Shown here one piece after another: positions 35,439 through 47,035 of a DNA stretch of 64,000 bases (within the stretch, counting starts at the first letter, position 1; each line of letters starts with the position of its first letter). The notes below the pieces were generated by a model. It was not told the DNA's origin. It was given only the letters and a program-made list of their open reading frames with translations, and did no database searches. Source of the stretch: Orbilia blumenaviensis (Eukaryota > Ascomycota > Orbiliomycetes > Orbiliales > Orbiliaceae); NCBI GenBank assembly GCA_036872755.1, contig JAVHNS010000009.1:1364001-1428000 (forward strand). The letters are read 5' to 3'. Made by a program: the position numbers and the translations under genes.

Positions 35439-36456
35439 ATACCAAACGTTTTGCATAGGCGCTAGTTGTGGGGTATGTTGTGGGATGAGGTCCCACCAGG
35501 ATCAAAGATGAGCCCGTTGTACATAAATGATTACATTGTCCATTGTAATTGTATATACGTTGCAAAGTTCTGAGTAATTAGGGGCATGCAGTCAGGAGCC
35601 GTAGTCGCCTTGTATATATTTATGCGTGTACCAGATTTGAATACCTATAATTGTAGTGCGCCAACCCGGATCAGCTTGGGATCCGACTAAACGGTGCGGT
35701 TTCTAGCCCCTCAAGCCCCTAATCAATCCTTTATTAACATTTATTTATATAAAGTTCGTTTGATGGTTTATTTGCGGCAATGGACCTTTTAGAGCTAACA
35801 GTGTGTCTTTGTACAAAAGCTGGTAATATCGAGAACGTGTATAGGCAGCCTATCCATATAACTGCGGGAGGCAAAATTGATATCTGAGCGTCGATTACGC
35901 GAATCTCCCAAGATTGGCCAAGATTTTGGACGAAATGGTCCGTAAACTAGCACAAGATTACGACATCTTTTTCACTGCATCTTGATTTAACATTTCCATT
36001 CTTTGAACATTAACAACATGAATGAAAGGCATTAACCTGAAGAACTAGTTGAAGTAAGAAATAGGTAGGAAGCATCCTTTGTTTATTTTTATTTGAGTTT
36101 TCCGCCTCGTTAATTTCCTTGTATTTTTTTTTTTTCTTTTCCCTTATCGTGATGCAGTCTACCGTATCCCAAATGAAACCGTTCAAAATATGAAATATGA
36201 AACAACAATTGCATTTTAATCCCAACCGCGCACACCCCCGGGCTCCTGACCGTTCCTTCAAGGTAGCCGCTGGCCGTCTCAACTGCTGCACCTATCGTGT
36301 AGCAGTTAGGGCTGGCGACCCATGCGGGGATAAGTCCAGAATGGCGCAGATGGGAATTCGGACGAGTATATGGTAGCTCCCTGGCGGGTCCGCTGCCTGA
36401 ACAGTATAACATCACCTTGTTAGACCTAGACCACCGAATGTTAAGAACTGGATGGG
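35439..36456. other. Convergent intergenic region
   Basis: About 1 kb between the 3' ends of the GH7 gene and the minus-strand UPF2 gene. AT-rich with a T run at about 36126-36135. No coding signal. Confidence 0.45.
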
Positions 36457-39400
36457 TTAATTTTTCCCAAGTTCTGGCCATTGACCTTCGGAAATTGGTG
36501 GTGGCGGGGGCGCTGAAGCCGCCGTTGGCATGGAAGGTGGGCTAATTTTAGCCACCATGGTCCCAACGCCACGGTCGTTTGGGCAATTGGCTTGGGTATT
36601 GTTTTTGCCGCCGGTGGTCCCTGGACGTATACGAGGTTGATATGGTGAACGAGGAAAATTACCGTTTCCGCGGCCTCGAAAATTTGAGTTATGTCCTGTA
36701 TAATTACCATTATGAAAGCCGCCGCGGCCACGATAAGTCAGCTGGTTGTTGCCTTGGTATCTACCACCGCTTCCATAATTCCCACGAGGGCTTTGCGGAG
36801 AACTTTGGTGGTTTTGCAAAAATCCTCTGCCCCTTGTGCTCCCGCGATGTTGTCGCGGATTATTTACACGCTGTGGGCTGTTCTGAGTACCGCTATCTGA
36901 GGATTGGCACCCGTTGAAGGGATAAAAATCCTCATTATTTTCACGGCCACATTTAAAAGGGTCTTTTCCGTTTTCCAACCGCGCTTGACGGTTGTTCGAG
37001 CCTAGCCTAAGCGGAATTTGCTCGTTGCTATCATTCTTCTGTTGTTGAACAGAAGGTTTGACAGGTATAAGCGTACTCTTAGGCGTCTGACGATCAAATT
37101 CTCGGGGTACTGATGAGTTGAAAGCTTTCTCATCACGAATCGATAACTCAGATTTGCCACCACCCTTTTGCGGGCGATTTGGGTTTGGGTCGTACCAATT
37201 GAAATCTCCGAGTTGAAGTTTTTTCCCGCGGGATGCCCCGCCCTTGTCACCGTACTTGGCATTTGCGCCATACTTGATATTCGCACCGCCAGCATTATTC
37301 AATCGTTGTGGTTCTTGGAACTAGTCAGAAGGGCAGGAGGAACGTTCAGGAGCGGGGGGCACATACCAGGAGGGGCAATGTCTTCTTCCATGCGCTCGTA
37401 GTGGAGGACACGATCTTTGATACGTTGGCGCTCTTCGCGTTCCTGCTCTTGCTTGCTCTTCATGGCAACAGCAAAGGTAGAGTCTGATGGCAATTCGATC
37501 TCGCGTGTCTACCAGCACCGTTAATTCTGCATTACTGTCTATTTCCAATAAGCTTACCTGTTGTTTGTTCCCCCTCTTTGTGAGCAATGAAAAGGTCATG
37601 ATTCCAGGCCGCTGGGGTGGCAAGGGAATTTCTTCATCCTCTTCTTCCACCATACTCATAGTAATAACACCAGTAGGTGGAGCCGTCGGAACCACGATGC
37701 TTTTCTTGATAGGCAACGGGACATCGAAGACCGTCTTTCTCTCAAATTTACGACTTTCCAAACTCTCTGCCATAAGCTTGGCGAACTCTCTATCGAAATC
37801 AGCCTCAGCTTCCGGATCTCTGTACTCCTGGGGCCGCGCATAAACGAGGCCCTCATCGTCCATATTTCCAGATGTAGATGATTCGTCCGCACTATCAGAC
37901 TCCTCGTCGTCGTTGAGGCTGATTTCGTTATTGTTATCCTTGACCATCGATTCACCCTCGAGATCCATTTCATCATCAAAAAATTTGATATCGTCATCAT
38001 CAGCATCGCTACCAGCGTCCTCGGTTGAACTAGAATCATCGTCGGCGGCTTCAGCGGGGCCGTAGATCTTAGCCGTGGCTTCCTGAAAGGCCTTTCCGGC
38101 TTCTTCAAGTGACGTATGGAGAACCCAATTTGGGCGGACAAGTTGAAATGTGTCTTGGACCATAAACTCGATGTCCATAGGAATGCGCTCCTTTAAGTGA
38201 ATATAATACTGGAAAAAAGCGAGGAAGAAATCTAGCTTCTTCTTCGAGGAACCTCTGTCGAAACACTCCCCACAAGTATCGAGAAGAGTGCAGACGAGAC
38301 GTATTCGAAAGTGGTTATCTGGGGGGTCGAGAGGATTATAGCTGCCAGGTCTTGGGGTGCCATCTGTCTATTGGTTAGATCTGCGGAAGCAAGATATATA
38401 GGAGGTGAACATACCATATCCAAAACTAAGGATCAAGTACAAAGTATCAAAAATGACAGGACTATCGATCATCTTGAAGTTGTACAATTCCCCTAGATAC
38501 TTGATACTAGCAATTCTCCTCTGGTTCATTCTGTAATCGTTTTCTTCAAGACCAACTCTAACATTTTCAAGAACACCATCCACAACCCGAATTCCGAAGT
38601 CTTGATGGTACCGGAATAGTCCGAATACCACAATAGCAATTACCAAAATGTTGCTGTAGCGAACTTTCCAGATTTTGGTACACACTTTAACCAGCATGTG
38701 GACAACGTTAGGGTCTTCCCAGTGAAGTTTGCGCAGGGATTTGATCGTCTTATTGAAATTCTTCTTGTTGAGATCAAGGTATATCAACTTGCGGACATAT
38801 AGTTCAGACGGTGACCGTTCTTTCGCCACAATGGACGGCCTCTCTGGCGGATTCACATAATAAAAAGCATTTTCGATGGAAATACGATCCGGCGGGTTCA
38901 GGTGATGAGCATCCTTCTTTCGTTGGAGCGTCTCGAGCTAGGTGTTGTTAGTCAAGGGGAGCAATAATCTGAAGAAGGGAGATCATACAAATTGGATCAT
39001 ACGTGGCTGGGTAGCAGCATTGCGGAGTAGATATCGACCGCATCCTTCCAGAAGGATACAGATAATATCAATATTCATCTTAGAAAAGTCATCTAGCGCA
39101 ACTTTAAAGCAATGGAATATGACATGCTCAGGGACCAGACCGAATTTGGTCATTTCAGCGAAGTATTTTGCGTTCTAAACGGTTAGTAATTATGCATTGC
39201 ATTATGGTGGGGGTCCCATCTTGCCTACCTGGGTTCGAATGCTAGTCAGTTGCTCCTTCTCCTTGCGTTTCTGCAGGCTCCTAAATTCTTTATCCAGATA
39301 TGTAACCATGGCAGTAGAAACATCCGTTAAGCCAGCTTTAGCCAAAGAGGCGATAAGACGAGAGTAGTACGGCAGTAAGTCAGATCTTCCTCTCGGGATG

Positions 39401-41086
39401 TCCTCGAGAACCTTGATGAGCCTGTTGCGCGACGCTTTCGAGTTCAAGAAACAAAAGTCATAGGCAAAGCTATCAATCATCTCGCGGTTCGTCAGCTCGG
39501 GTAGGCGAATTAGAAGTGCATCAACCTGTGCGCCAACCGTCTTGTTGGCAATTGTAGTATCTCTTTCTACAGAGTCGTTCAAGTCTAGATCGCTGGCTTT
39601 AGCCGCCAAGTCTTCGTCCGTCCCCTCCAGAGTTTCAGCTTTGGATGTCTCCTCCTCCTTCTTATCGGGACCGGATGCCTTTCGGCCTTCCTCAAGTAGA
39701 ATAGATGGAACGCGGGCCCGGAGATCGATCAACTCCTCATATAGTCGGCGTTGGTCGTCATCCTCCCACATCCCGTTGCCAGACATCTCCTCACCCTTTT
39801 TAAACATACTTCCGGATTCGCGAATCATGCCCTCCCCGTTTTCTTTAGCCTCATCTTCGTCGGAAAGATCAGGCATCTCTAGCCCTAGAGCTTCAGAGAC
39901 TATCTGAGCACTTGCGACAAGTTTCTCATGAGCCTTTGTAGCCCTTTCGAATGCCTGTTGGCGGTCCTCAAAGACTTCACCGGAGCGAACATACGCCTCT
40001 GAGTTCCTCTTTGCCTGTTGTTGAAGCCTTCTATGCTCGCCGTGGATATATTTGCTAATGCCAGAAAAGTATGTAGTCAGGATGTTGCGAAATCTAACTT
40101 GAACTGTGGAATCGGTGAGAGGCTGATCGGCTGGGTCGGCTGTGCCGTTGCCATTAATGTGTTCTCCATCGATCGGTTGAGTATCGTCCCCCCCTCTCTC
40201 GTCTCCCGTTTTGCGGCTTATTGCCCGCGCTCTCACACCTAGAACATCCCAAGAGAAGGTCTTGATAAAAAGTACCACAAGAGGCAAATTGATTCCCTCG
40301 CGATCGCGGGACAGGATATCCTTTAGTGCTTCCAATGGCAGTGGCTCATCATCTCCGGACCTCGCTATGGTCGCGGAAGACTGTTTCTTAACATTTTCAG
40401 CAGACTTGCTTCCCGTAGCCAAGGTCGTGCTATCGTCCGGGTTGACCGCATCGTCTAAAGTTCGAATAACCCCTACGAGCCAAAGCTCCGTCGCAACGCG
40501 TAGAAGGATCCTTTGCCGTGCCAGCCTTGTTGTCTCTTCCTTCTCCCTTTGATCTGCGGGTAAGCTTCGCAATTGCTCTTTCCCTGGTGTACTCAATCCC
40601 TTGGCAATATTCCATACGACATAAGGCGTAAAAGTTCTGCCGAAACGTTGGTGCAGGGCGCTGACGACTTCGACAGCCGTGCTTATTTCCCCGGCTAATT
40701 TGACCTTCAGTAAGCCCTCCGATACTGCAGATATGACCTCCGGCAAATACTTTTCCAACGAAACTGTGGCGATGTCTTTCAATAGCGACGCAGTGTTGTC
40801 CGGCGTAAGGGATGTACGGAACTTCTTGATAACGGCAGTGTTCTTCTTGAATGACGTATCCAGTGGTGGTTTGATAGCGAAGACACCTATGAATAGGCTA
40901 GTTAGGATTCGCCGAAATTTCATTCACTTGAAGGTATATTCAGCCCCACCTGTTCTTCCTTCCCAGATCTGTTGGTTGAGTTTCCTCAGTTCGCCTATTG
41001 TCCGTCGGTTAGTCACAGGAGTTGTACGACCTACGGATTCGGGGCACTGTACGTTTCCTAGAACGCGTGTCAGCCGTCGATGACAT
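36457..41086 (-). CDS. UPF2: Nonsense-mediated decay factor UPF2/NMD2
   Basis: Minus strand. Exons from 5' to 3': about 41086-40950, 40886-39229, 39174-38989, 38937-38415, 38363-37558, 37508-37367, 37313-36457; about 1400 aa. UPF2 bridges UPF1 and UPF3 on mRNAs with premature stops and acts in the cytoplasm. The start of the recognisable protein (GELRKLNQQIW, then LDTSFKKNTAVIKK and SLLKDIATVSLEKYL) matches the first MIF4G domain. The second and third MIF4G domains follow (YFAEMTKFGLVPEHVIFHC; YNPLDPPDNHFRIRLVCTLL). An acidic linker rich in Asp/Glu/Ser precedes the UPF1-binding end (SDSTFAVAMK, KKLQLGDFNWY). Unusually, about 220 more residues follow, rich in Gly/Arg/Asn/Gln (RGRGF, RGRGG). 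The first exon is unresolved: the ATG at 41084-41086 is out of frame with the conserved part unless about 34 bases are removed. Confidence 0.9.
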
Positions 41087-42423
41087 GATTGATTTTATCT
41101 TCCTCCTCCTTTATCTTAGAATCCAGTTTTTTAGATTTATATTGGGAATGCCACAATCATTCGGTGCTAGGTCGGGCGATCGTGTATGATGAAGCTAGTG
41201 GGACCCTGTCGTTAACAATGAATTACATCTCGGGACGAACACCACCTGGAGGTAGCAGGACAGAGGGGAGCGGCACCAGATATCGCCTTCAGATCTTGAC
41301 ATTCTTTAGATTGGAATTAATCTTGAAAGCTGAAGCTAAGCGCTTGATATCGCACTTAGCAATCAAGCCAGATATGACTCTGTCGTGGTGATCGAGCAAA
41401 CGTATTTATCCGGATGAATGCTATTTTGACGCCGGTAGTGTCGAAGCCCCAATCCCGGTGAGGATAGTGAAGCCTATAGAGAGATCCAGTAGATGATGTA
41501 AGTCGCTCATGAGGTTGGTCGCGATGAGGGCAATGCAGCGGGAGAGATGGAGGTTGTTGGTTCGGTCAAGGAGGCTTCCCGAAGTGGGATTTCTTTCGGG
41601 CCAAAAAACCCCACCAAAACCAGCGCCGCGACTGTGCGCTGTGACTAAGTTCCTGTTAATTGATTGGGGACAACGCTAAAAACAGGTACCACGGAAGCTG
41701 TTCAGCCTGATCACGACCACAACCATTTCCTCGGACAAACACCCTGCTCGCGAAAATCCATAGCCACGAGGTAAGCGTCTCTCTTTTTTTTTTTTTTTTT
41801 CCCTTACCTTGTATCTCCAATAGCTAAATGGTCCACTTCATACCTAGGTATCACTATTCTCCCTACCATGTAATATATTCTGCCTTTCTACTATCATACT
41901 ATTGGGCATTTCCATGATGAAAACCAAGGCACTAGACCTGGCCAGCCTTGTAGTGGCTAGCAACGGTGCCGGCACCCATTTTGCAACAACAGACAACAAC
42001 CTTCACTGTGACAAGAACATCGATAGTTATGCTGCCAATATACATCAGCATACCCTTACGGCATATGTTAGTACTTCAATTAGAGCAATATCTGCTATAT
42101 TACAACCATGCCGTATTGGTTATATTATGGGTAAATCGTTTTTTCTACTTTCATCTAACCAGACTAATAGATTTATTTTTAGGAACATATGAAACTCTCA
42201 ATTCTCTCTCTCTAAAAATTCGCCTTGCGGCATAAAGTCTAGGTATATTCAGTAAACCTCTACCTAATCGTATAGAGTATCTAAAGATATTAAAAATTAT
42301 TGTTTCTCAGTAGTGCTTTTGCCCCCAAACGCTGAAACGCTAAACAAACTCCGATCCCAAATGCTGCAAACTGCCAACCCGTGTGCCACAGGTAACGATA
42401 TATACAACTACAAAGGTTAGAAA
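41087..42423. other. Intergenic region upstream of UPF2
   Basis: About 1.3 kb. UPF2 starts leftward from here, and the 3' end of the minus-strand GT32 gene lies on the right. It contains a run of 17 T at 41784-41800 and one copy of the palindrome TACCTAGGTA at 41841-41850. Open frames to the right of about 41900 lack motifs and I do not support them as genes. Confidence 0.45.
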
Positions 42424-43470
42424 CTAGTCAAGATAAGATTCCTGGCATGGGCCTTCGGATTCTACAAGACGATGGTAGCGTCTTGATCGCCTGAGATAAA
42501 TTATTCTCATGACCACTGCAATGACTACCAAGAACACCGCGACAGTCACCCATAGTGCCGTCATTCTTGCATTGGCGTGATCCCCTATAAAATTGAACAA
42601 CTGGCCATCCAGTCCGTGCCACGATCGCCCCGCCAAATGGCCAACCACCGATCTCCCATAACGATCGTCTAAGACGGCAATTCTATGATGTGCAAGCCCT
42701 CGAATTGAAGCATACTGGAGAGCGGCAAAGGTAACCATTATCGGTCCTGTCGACCAGAAAACCCGAAGATAAGGCAATAATATACGCCCTGAACTCGGCC
42801 CTCCGCGTCGTTTAGCCTCTTCAAGTGCCCATCGAAGGAATGGCGACCCCTTTTCCGCCATCAAGAAGTGATTGCTTACTCCCCCAGTCCCCACTGTTGG
42901 AGCAAATATACTTTGCATACCGAGGCGCTGCAAGCAATAGAGTTCTTCGATTGATCTAGGGTACACATCTAAATCGACATATACTCCTCCCTCCGCGTGA
43001 ACAACGACTAGCCTGGCCATGTCTGCTCTCTGGATATTCTGAGTATATCCCAAATAGGTTGACAATAGCCAAGGGTATTCAGACTCAATTAATTTGAGAA
43101 TGTCGTCGTCGGTCCAAAGTTTCACTGTATAACCCCTTGGTTGAAATACATCCCTCCACATCGTATGCGACGGTGGCTTAGTGTATGTACTGATATTGGA
43201 GTTTCTCCATATTTGGTGTATGATATTGGGGATATTAGGCTCCGCATTCGACCGGGACTCGTTGAAATATTTAAAGGCGGGTTGTTGGTGGTGGCAAGTC
43301 TTTAGAATATCTATCGAATCTGATAAACGGCTGGCGAACACTGAGTCGTATAGGTAGGATATTTGGTGAATAACGATACCACCAAGTAAAAAGGCGACTA
43401 TGAGGGCAAATAATTTTGGACCAGCCAGTCTTATGCTGCAAAGACTTAACATTATGGAGGAAGGATTCAA
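42424..43470 (-). CDS. GT32 glycosyltransferase (OCH1/SUR1-like), type II membrane
   Basis: Single exon, 348 aa, ATG at 43468-43470. N-terminal membrane anchor at about residues 17-40 (LFALIVAFLLGGIVIHQ) and a second hydrophobic helix near the C-terminus (about 300-330). The core starts at IPNIIHQIWRN (residue 80 on), the mark of the sugar-binding DXD glycosyltransferase family. It continues through WRDVFQPRGYTVKLWTDDDI and ADMARLVVVHAEGGVYVDLD, with the metal-binding D166-x-D168. The family includes Golgi alpha-1,6-mannosyltransferase OCH1 and the mannosyl-inositol-phosphorylceramide synthase subunit SUR1/CSG1. The short length and second membrane helix fit the SUR1 side better, but the sequence does not prove the acceptor. 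Probably Golgi-resident. Confidence 0.88.
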   Translation of the reverse strand: MNPSSIMLSLCSIRLAGPKLFALIVAFLLGGIVIHQISYLYDSVFASRLSDSIDILKTCHHQQPAFKYFNESRSNAEPNIPNIIHQIWRNSNISTYTKPPSHTMWRDVFQPRGYTVKLWTDDDILKLIESEYPWLLSTYLGYTQNIQRADMARLVVVHAEGGVYVDLDVYPRSIEELYCLQRLGMQSIFAPTVGTGGVSNHFLMAEKGSPFLRWALEEAKRRGGPSSGRILLPYLRVFWSTGPIMVTFAALQYASIRGLAHHRIAVLDDRYGRSVVGHLAGRSWHGLDGQLFNFIGDHANARMTALWVTVAVFLVVIAVVMRIIYLRRSRRYHRLVESEGPCQESYLD

Positions 43471-46400
43471 AGCGAACAGGCGCCGGGCCTAAAGAAAAGA
43501 AATACAACAAACGATATCGAAATAAATTTGTGGCTAAGGGTATCGGAGATAAATAAATCAAATATTTGAAACCGCTTTTTGATATATCGAAGTTGTAGGG
43601 GCCAGATTAGAGCAATGTTGGTAACTATCACAATATCGATATCGCTAATATGGTGATGATTTGGCCGTGGAAGTAACTGAAAGAAAGGAAAGAAAGAAAC
43701 ACGGTCGGAATATTAGGGGCAGCATCCCCTTTCTAAACTGCGTAAGAAAACACAAGACATAATATACGACGAGAAAGTCCAAGAATCTGCCAAAGATCCT
43801 AAGGTTCAGCTTTCCACTCACTCAAGGTTACAGTATTCATTTGGTTGGACTTGCAGTGTTACATAAGTCGCCTAAGCCCTTAGCTAGCGTACCCCTTCAA
43901 TCCAAGGCTGATGTTAAATGTAGGTTATGAAGGTTTTCTACAACGTCAAGCTTAAGCGAAACAGGGTTTAGCATGCTAAGTGGAAAAGAGAACGGAAGGA
44001 AACTTTTTAAAACATTCCAAGCGTATCGCATGCAGCTGCCATTCGAGAGGGATTACGCAACAGCCACAATGGATGAAACCGCGCGCCTCCTTCCTGTTGG
44101 CGCTGCCCTGCCCTGGCTAGATCTGGGCTGGACGGCTAACGGCTTGGTTTTGGAGATCGCCAAGTTTTGGTCTTATGCCTATGGTAACTAGCTGAACGAA
44201 GTTAATGCTATAAAGAAAATGTTTATTTCAGCTCAGATATTTGTGGTTAGTATGTTTATCAGGATATATCTCAAATCGTTCCATCTTTTATCGGACGCAG
44301 CCATATACGGCTGTGACCTGGTGACCCCAGCCTTGCAGCTATCTTACTAACGGAAACCAGATAAAACATTCGGTCGAAGATTTCCGGCCAAAGCCCATGA
44401 AAGGTGTTTTCTTAAGTTTGGTGCTACCATCGGTCGCCGACTATGCCTGAAAACTAGCACAAATCGACTTGGTATTGCTGACGACTGATATCCTCGCACT
44501 TAAGATGCAACCCGCTGCCGGCATCTGCCAGCTGTGAATTCGGACGAACGTCTAAGAAGTCGGAGCACCGTGCAATTAACTTCGCTAGCACAATACCTCA
44601 AATCCACACCGTTACTATTACAACATATTGATAGAAGCATATTAGCTGCTGGCATAGTAGGTACTTACGAAATCCCAACTTCAAATCCTAAAATCTAGAT
44701 TGAATTGCAACTCGGTGCCGATTCCAGTGTTAGGAAACACCATGAGGCTGGTGCCCACGTTTATAAACTACTTGGATTTAATCCCTTGAACTCCGATCGG
44801 GTGTATCTCGTGCTCTGATTTACCCAACAACGTTAAGTACAATATATTAGTGTTCTCGTCCGTACGGGGTTTCGGCTGGTTTCCCAAGACGGTTTATAGA
44901 AGAAAGGGAACTCAAAACAATATAAATAACGATTTGAAAGAAATGAGACGGCTTGCTTTCTTTTTAAAATCTTTTAATATTCGAAAACAGTCCCAGAAAA
45001 GTACCCAGATCCTCTACAGTACTTATTAGTTAGTATACTACCTGAGCCCAAGCGTCGATTAAATTTATCACAAATATATTTACCTGCTTTATGCCTGCTT
45101 GCCGCCCCAAACCCGAATACGCGGAACCCGCCTCGAACCAAAGATAAATTCGAGACATACCTACACATAAGAGGGCCGTGCCGTAAGCCCATATTTCAAT
45201 TGTCCGTGAGCCCGTCTGACCTGCTGCTGTAAGCTAATATAACCCAAGTTATAGACTACATGTTAACAACACTCTCTAGGTTCAGACATAGGACATACAA
45301 GGTCCACTAGCGAGCAGCGTGCCAGCGAAAAACCGAGTATCCACTGGGTCGCAATGTCACAGACGTTGCCGCACCCGCATGCTAACTGTGTTCGTGCTGG
45401 TACTCCATCACATTCAAGTGGGCCAATCATATGTGAAGAACTACCTGAGTTTGAAAATCCCCACGGAAAGACGGAATTCCGATGTATGGACGGTTCGCCA
45501 CGGCCTAGAACCATTCCATTTACGGTAGACTTGCCAATCGAATTTCAATTTTGACGATATATAATTCGGATATATAGTTCAGACTTCATATAATCCCATG
45601 TTTCATAGATCGGTTGGCGCGGTTTTCGGAATTTGGTTTAGTCCTCCACGGGTAACCGGCCGGTAGATCCACATACCTACATATCGATATAGGAATTCAT
45701 GATATTAAGCTAACAGCAATTATAATATTGGCTGTGATTTATAGCTTCTACATGCGCCGAGCCTTTTGCTGGGTAGTTTATAGCCTACCAGATAGCCCCA
45801 CCCATAACATGATAACATATATGAATCCACATGGCACAGTACTATGGTTTCTCAGTACAGTATACTGCAGATCATTAGCAAATATTACGAAATATGCATC
45901 TGGATCTAGTCTCATCAGGGTCAGATAATCCCATGCATCTGGCCACGAACTTATACACAGTCACCTACTGCACCCAATCAATAGCTTAGGACCGCCCACT
46001 TGAGTAGTCTCCATGGCCAAATACAAACAATTAACGCAAGGTCCAATATACCTAGGTATGCAATATTATGTCTGCTTTATACATCCTATGTTAGCCGGTC
46101 GAGTAGAATACCCAGACGATGCATGTGCACTACGAGACTAGTGCATGCGCTCCCAGTTTTAGTAGGATTGCATTTCTTTTGTGCCCTCTAGTTGGATCTA
46201 GTTTCTCAGGCCTATATAGCGCAAGACTAGTTTGGGTAAAGCAAGAAAAAAGTTCTTTGGCCTCAATATGGCCAATGTTATAGGCTCGCAGGATAGCAAC
46301 TTCAACCTCACCTACGATTTATAAACAATCCAGCCGATCAACCTTTTACAATTCTAGAAACTTGAGTTCCATATATATCCAATCGTACAATTTTTTGTCC

Positions 46401-47035
46401 TTGTGTTCCGGCCATTGGATAGTTCCCAGCTTTTCGCGGGCGCTCTGTGGTGGCCAAACATTAATTATCGCATTACTATAATACATCGGTTTTCTTGGTG
46501 GGTTCATGACGCATATATGGAGCTATAAAGCAGCTCTGGACTCAAAGAGGGAAAGTAAATGTTTCGTGGACCGAAGCCACTGCCGGTTCGAACGCCCGAG
46601 GAGCATCTATTATTCAGCCTCTAGCCCTTTAATATCTCTATTTTCGATATGGAGGATTGCCTGTTACACTTTTTTTTTTTTTTTTTTTTTTAAGAGCTCG
46701 CAACCAATTGAGCAGCAGCTAGAGCTGGTCCGGACTGCCCGTCCCCGTCGGGAATCAGCATTTCCAAAGCTGCGGGGGCACGGACAGTGTGAACGGAACG
46801 ACATAGCCGGTCAATACCAATACGATGGTGCGATTGCCTATTATAGGCCTGCCCTTAAAGCAGCCTCGTCACGAAGTAGTTATCTGCGAAAGGTATCTCC
46901 GGCAATAAATGCAAAGCGATGTATATAAAAGGGCTGGAGACTCCATCATGTAACCCCTCTATCTCTTCACTATCACCATTGGCTTACGCTCACTGGGGAT
47001 CTTAACACTTTAATTGACATTCAGAACGGAGGCAA
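43471..47035. other. Long gene-poor intergenic region
   Basis: About 3.6 kb with no gene that I can support on either strand. Landmarks are one TACCTAGGTA palindrome (46049-46058) and a run of 22 T at 46670-46691. A TATAAA box at about 46922 lies about 110 bp before the FAD-oxidoreductase start. Open frames are short, mostly under 100 codons, without signal peptides, repeats or splice-linked continuations. A tRNA-like GGTTCGAAC near 46583 does not pair into a T-arm. Confidence 0.45.
46670..46691. repeat. Poly-T tract (22 bases)
   Basis: An unbroken run of 22 T about 350 bp upstream of the FAD-oxidoreductase gene. Similar but shorter runs occur at 24957-24974 and 41784-41800. Confidence 0.7.

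Noticed and set aside
44000..44200. 72-codon frame in the large gap
   Set aside because: No conserved motif and no splice-linked continuation; not distinguishable from chance.
46560..46620. tRNA-like GGTTCGAAC box
   Set aside because: The flanking bases do not pair into a T-arm, and no acceptor or anticodon arm is found upstream.
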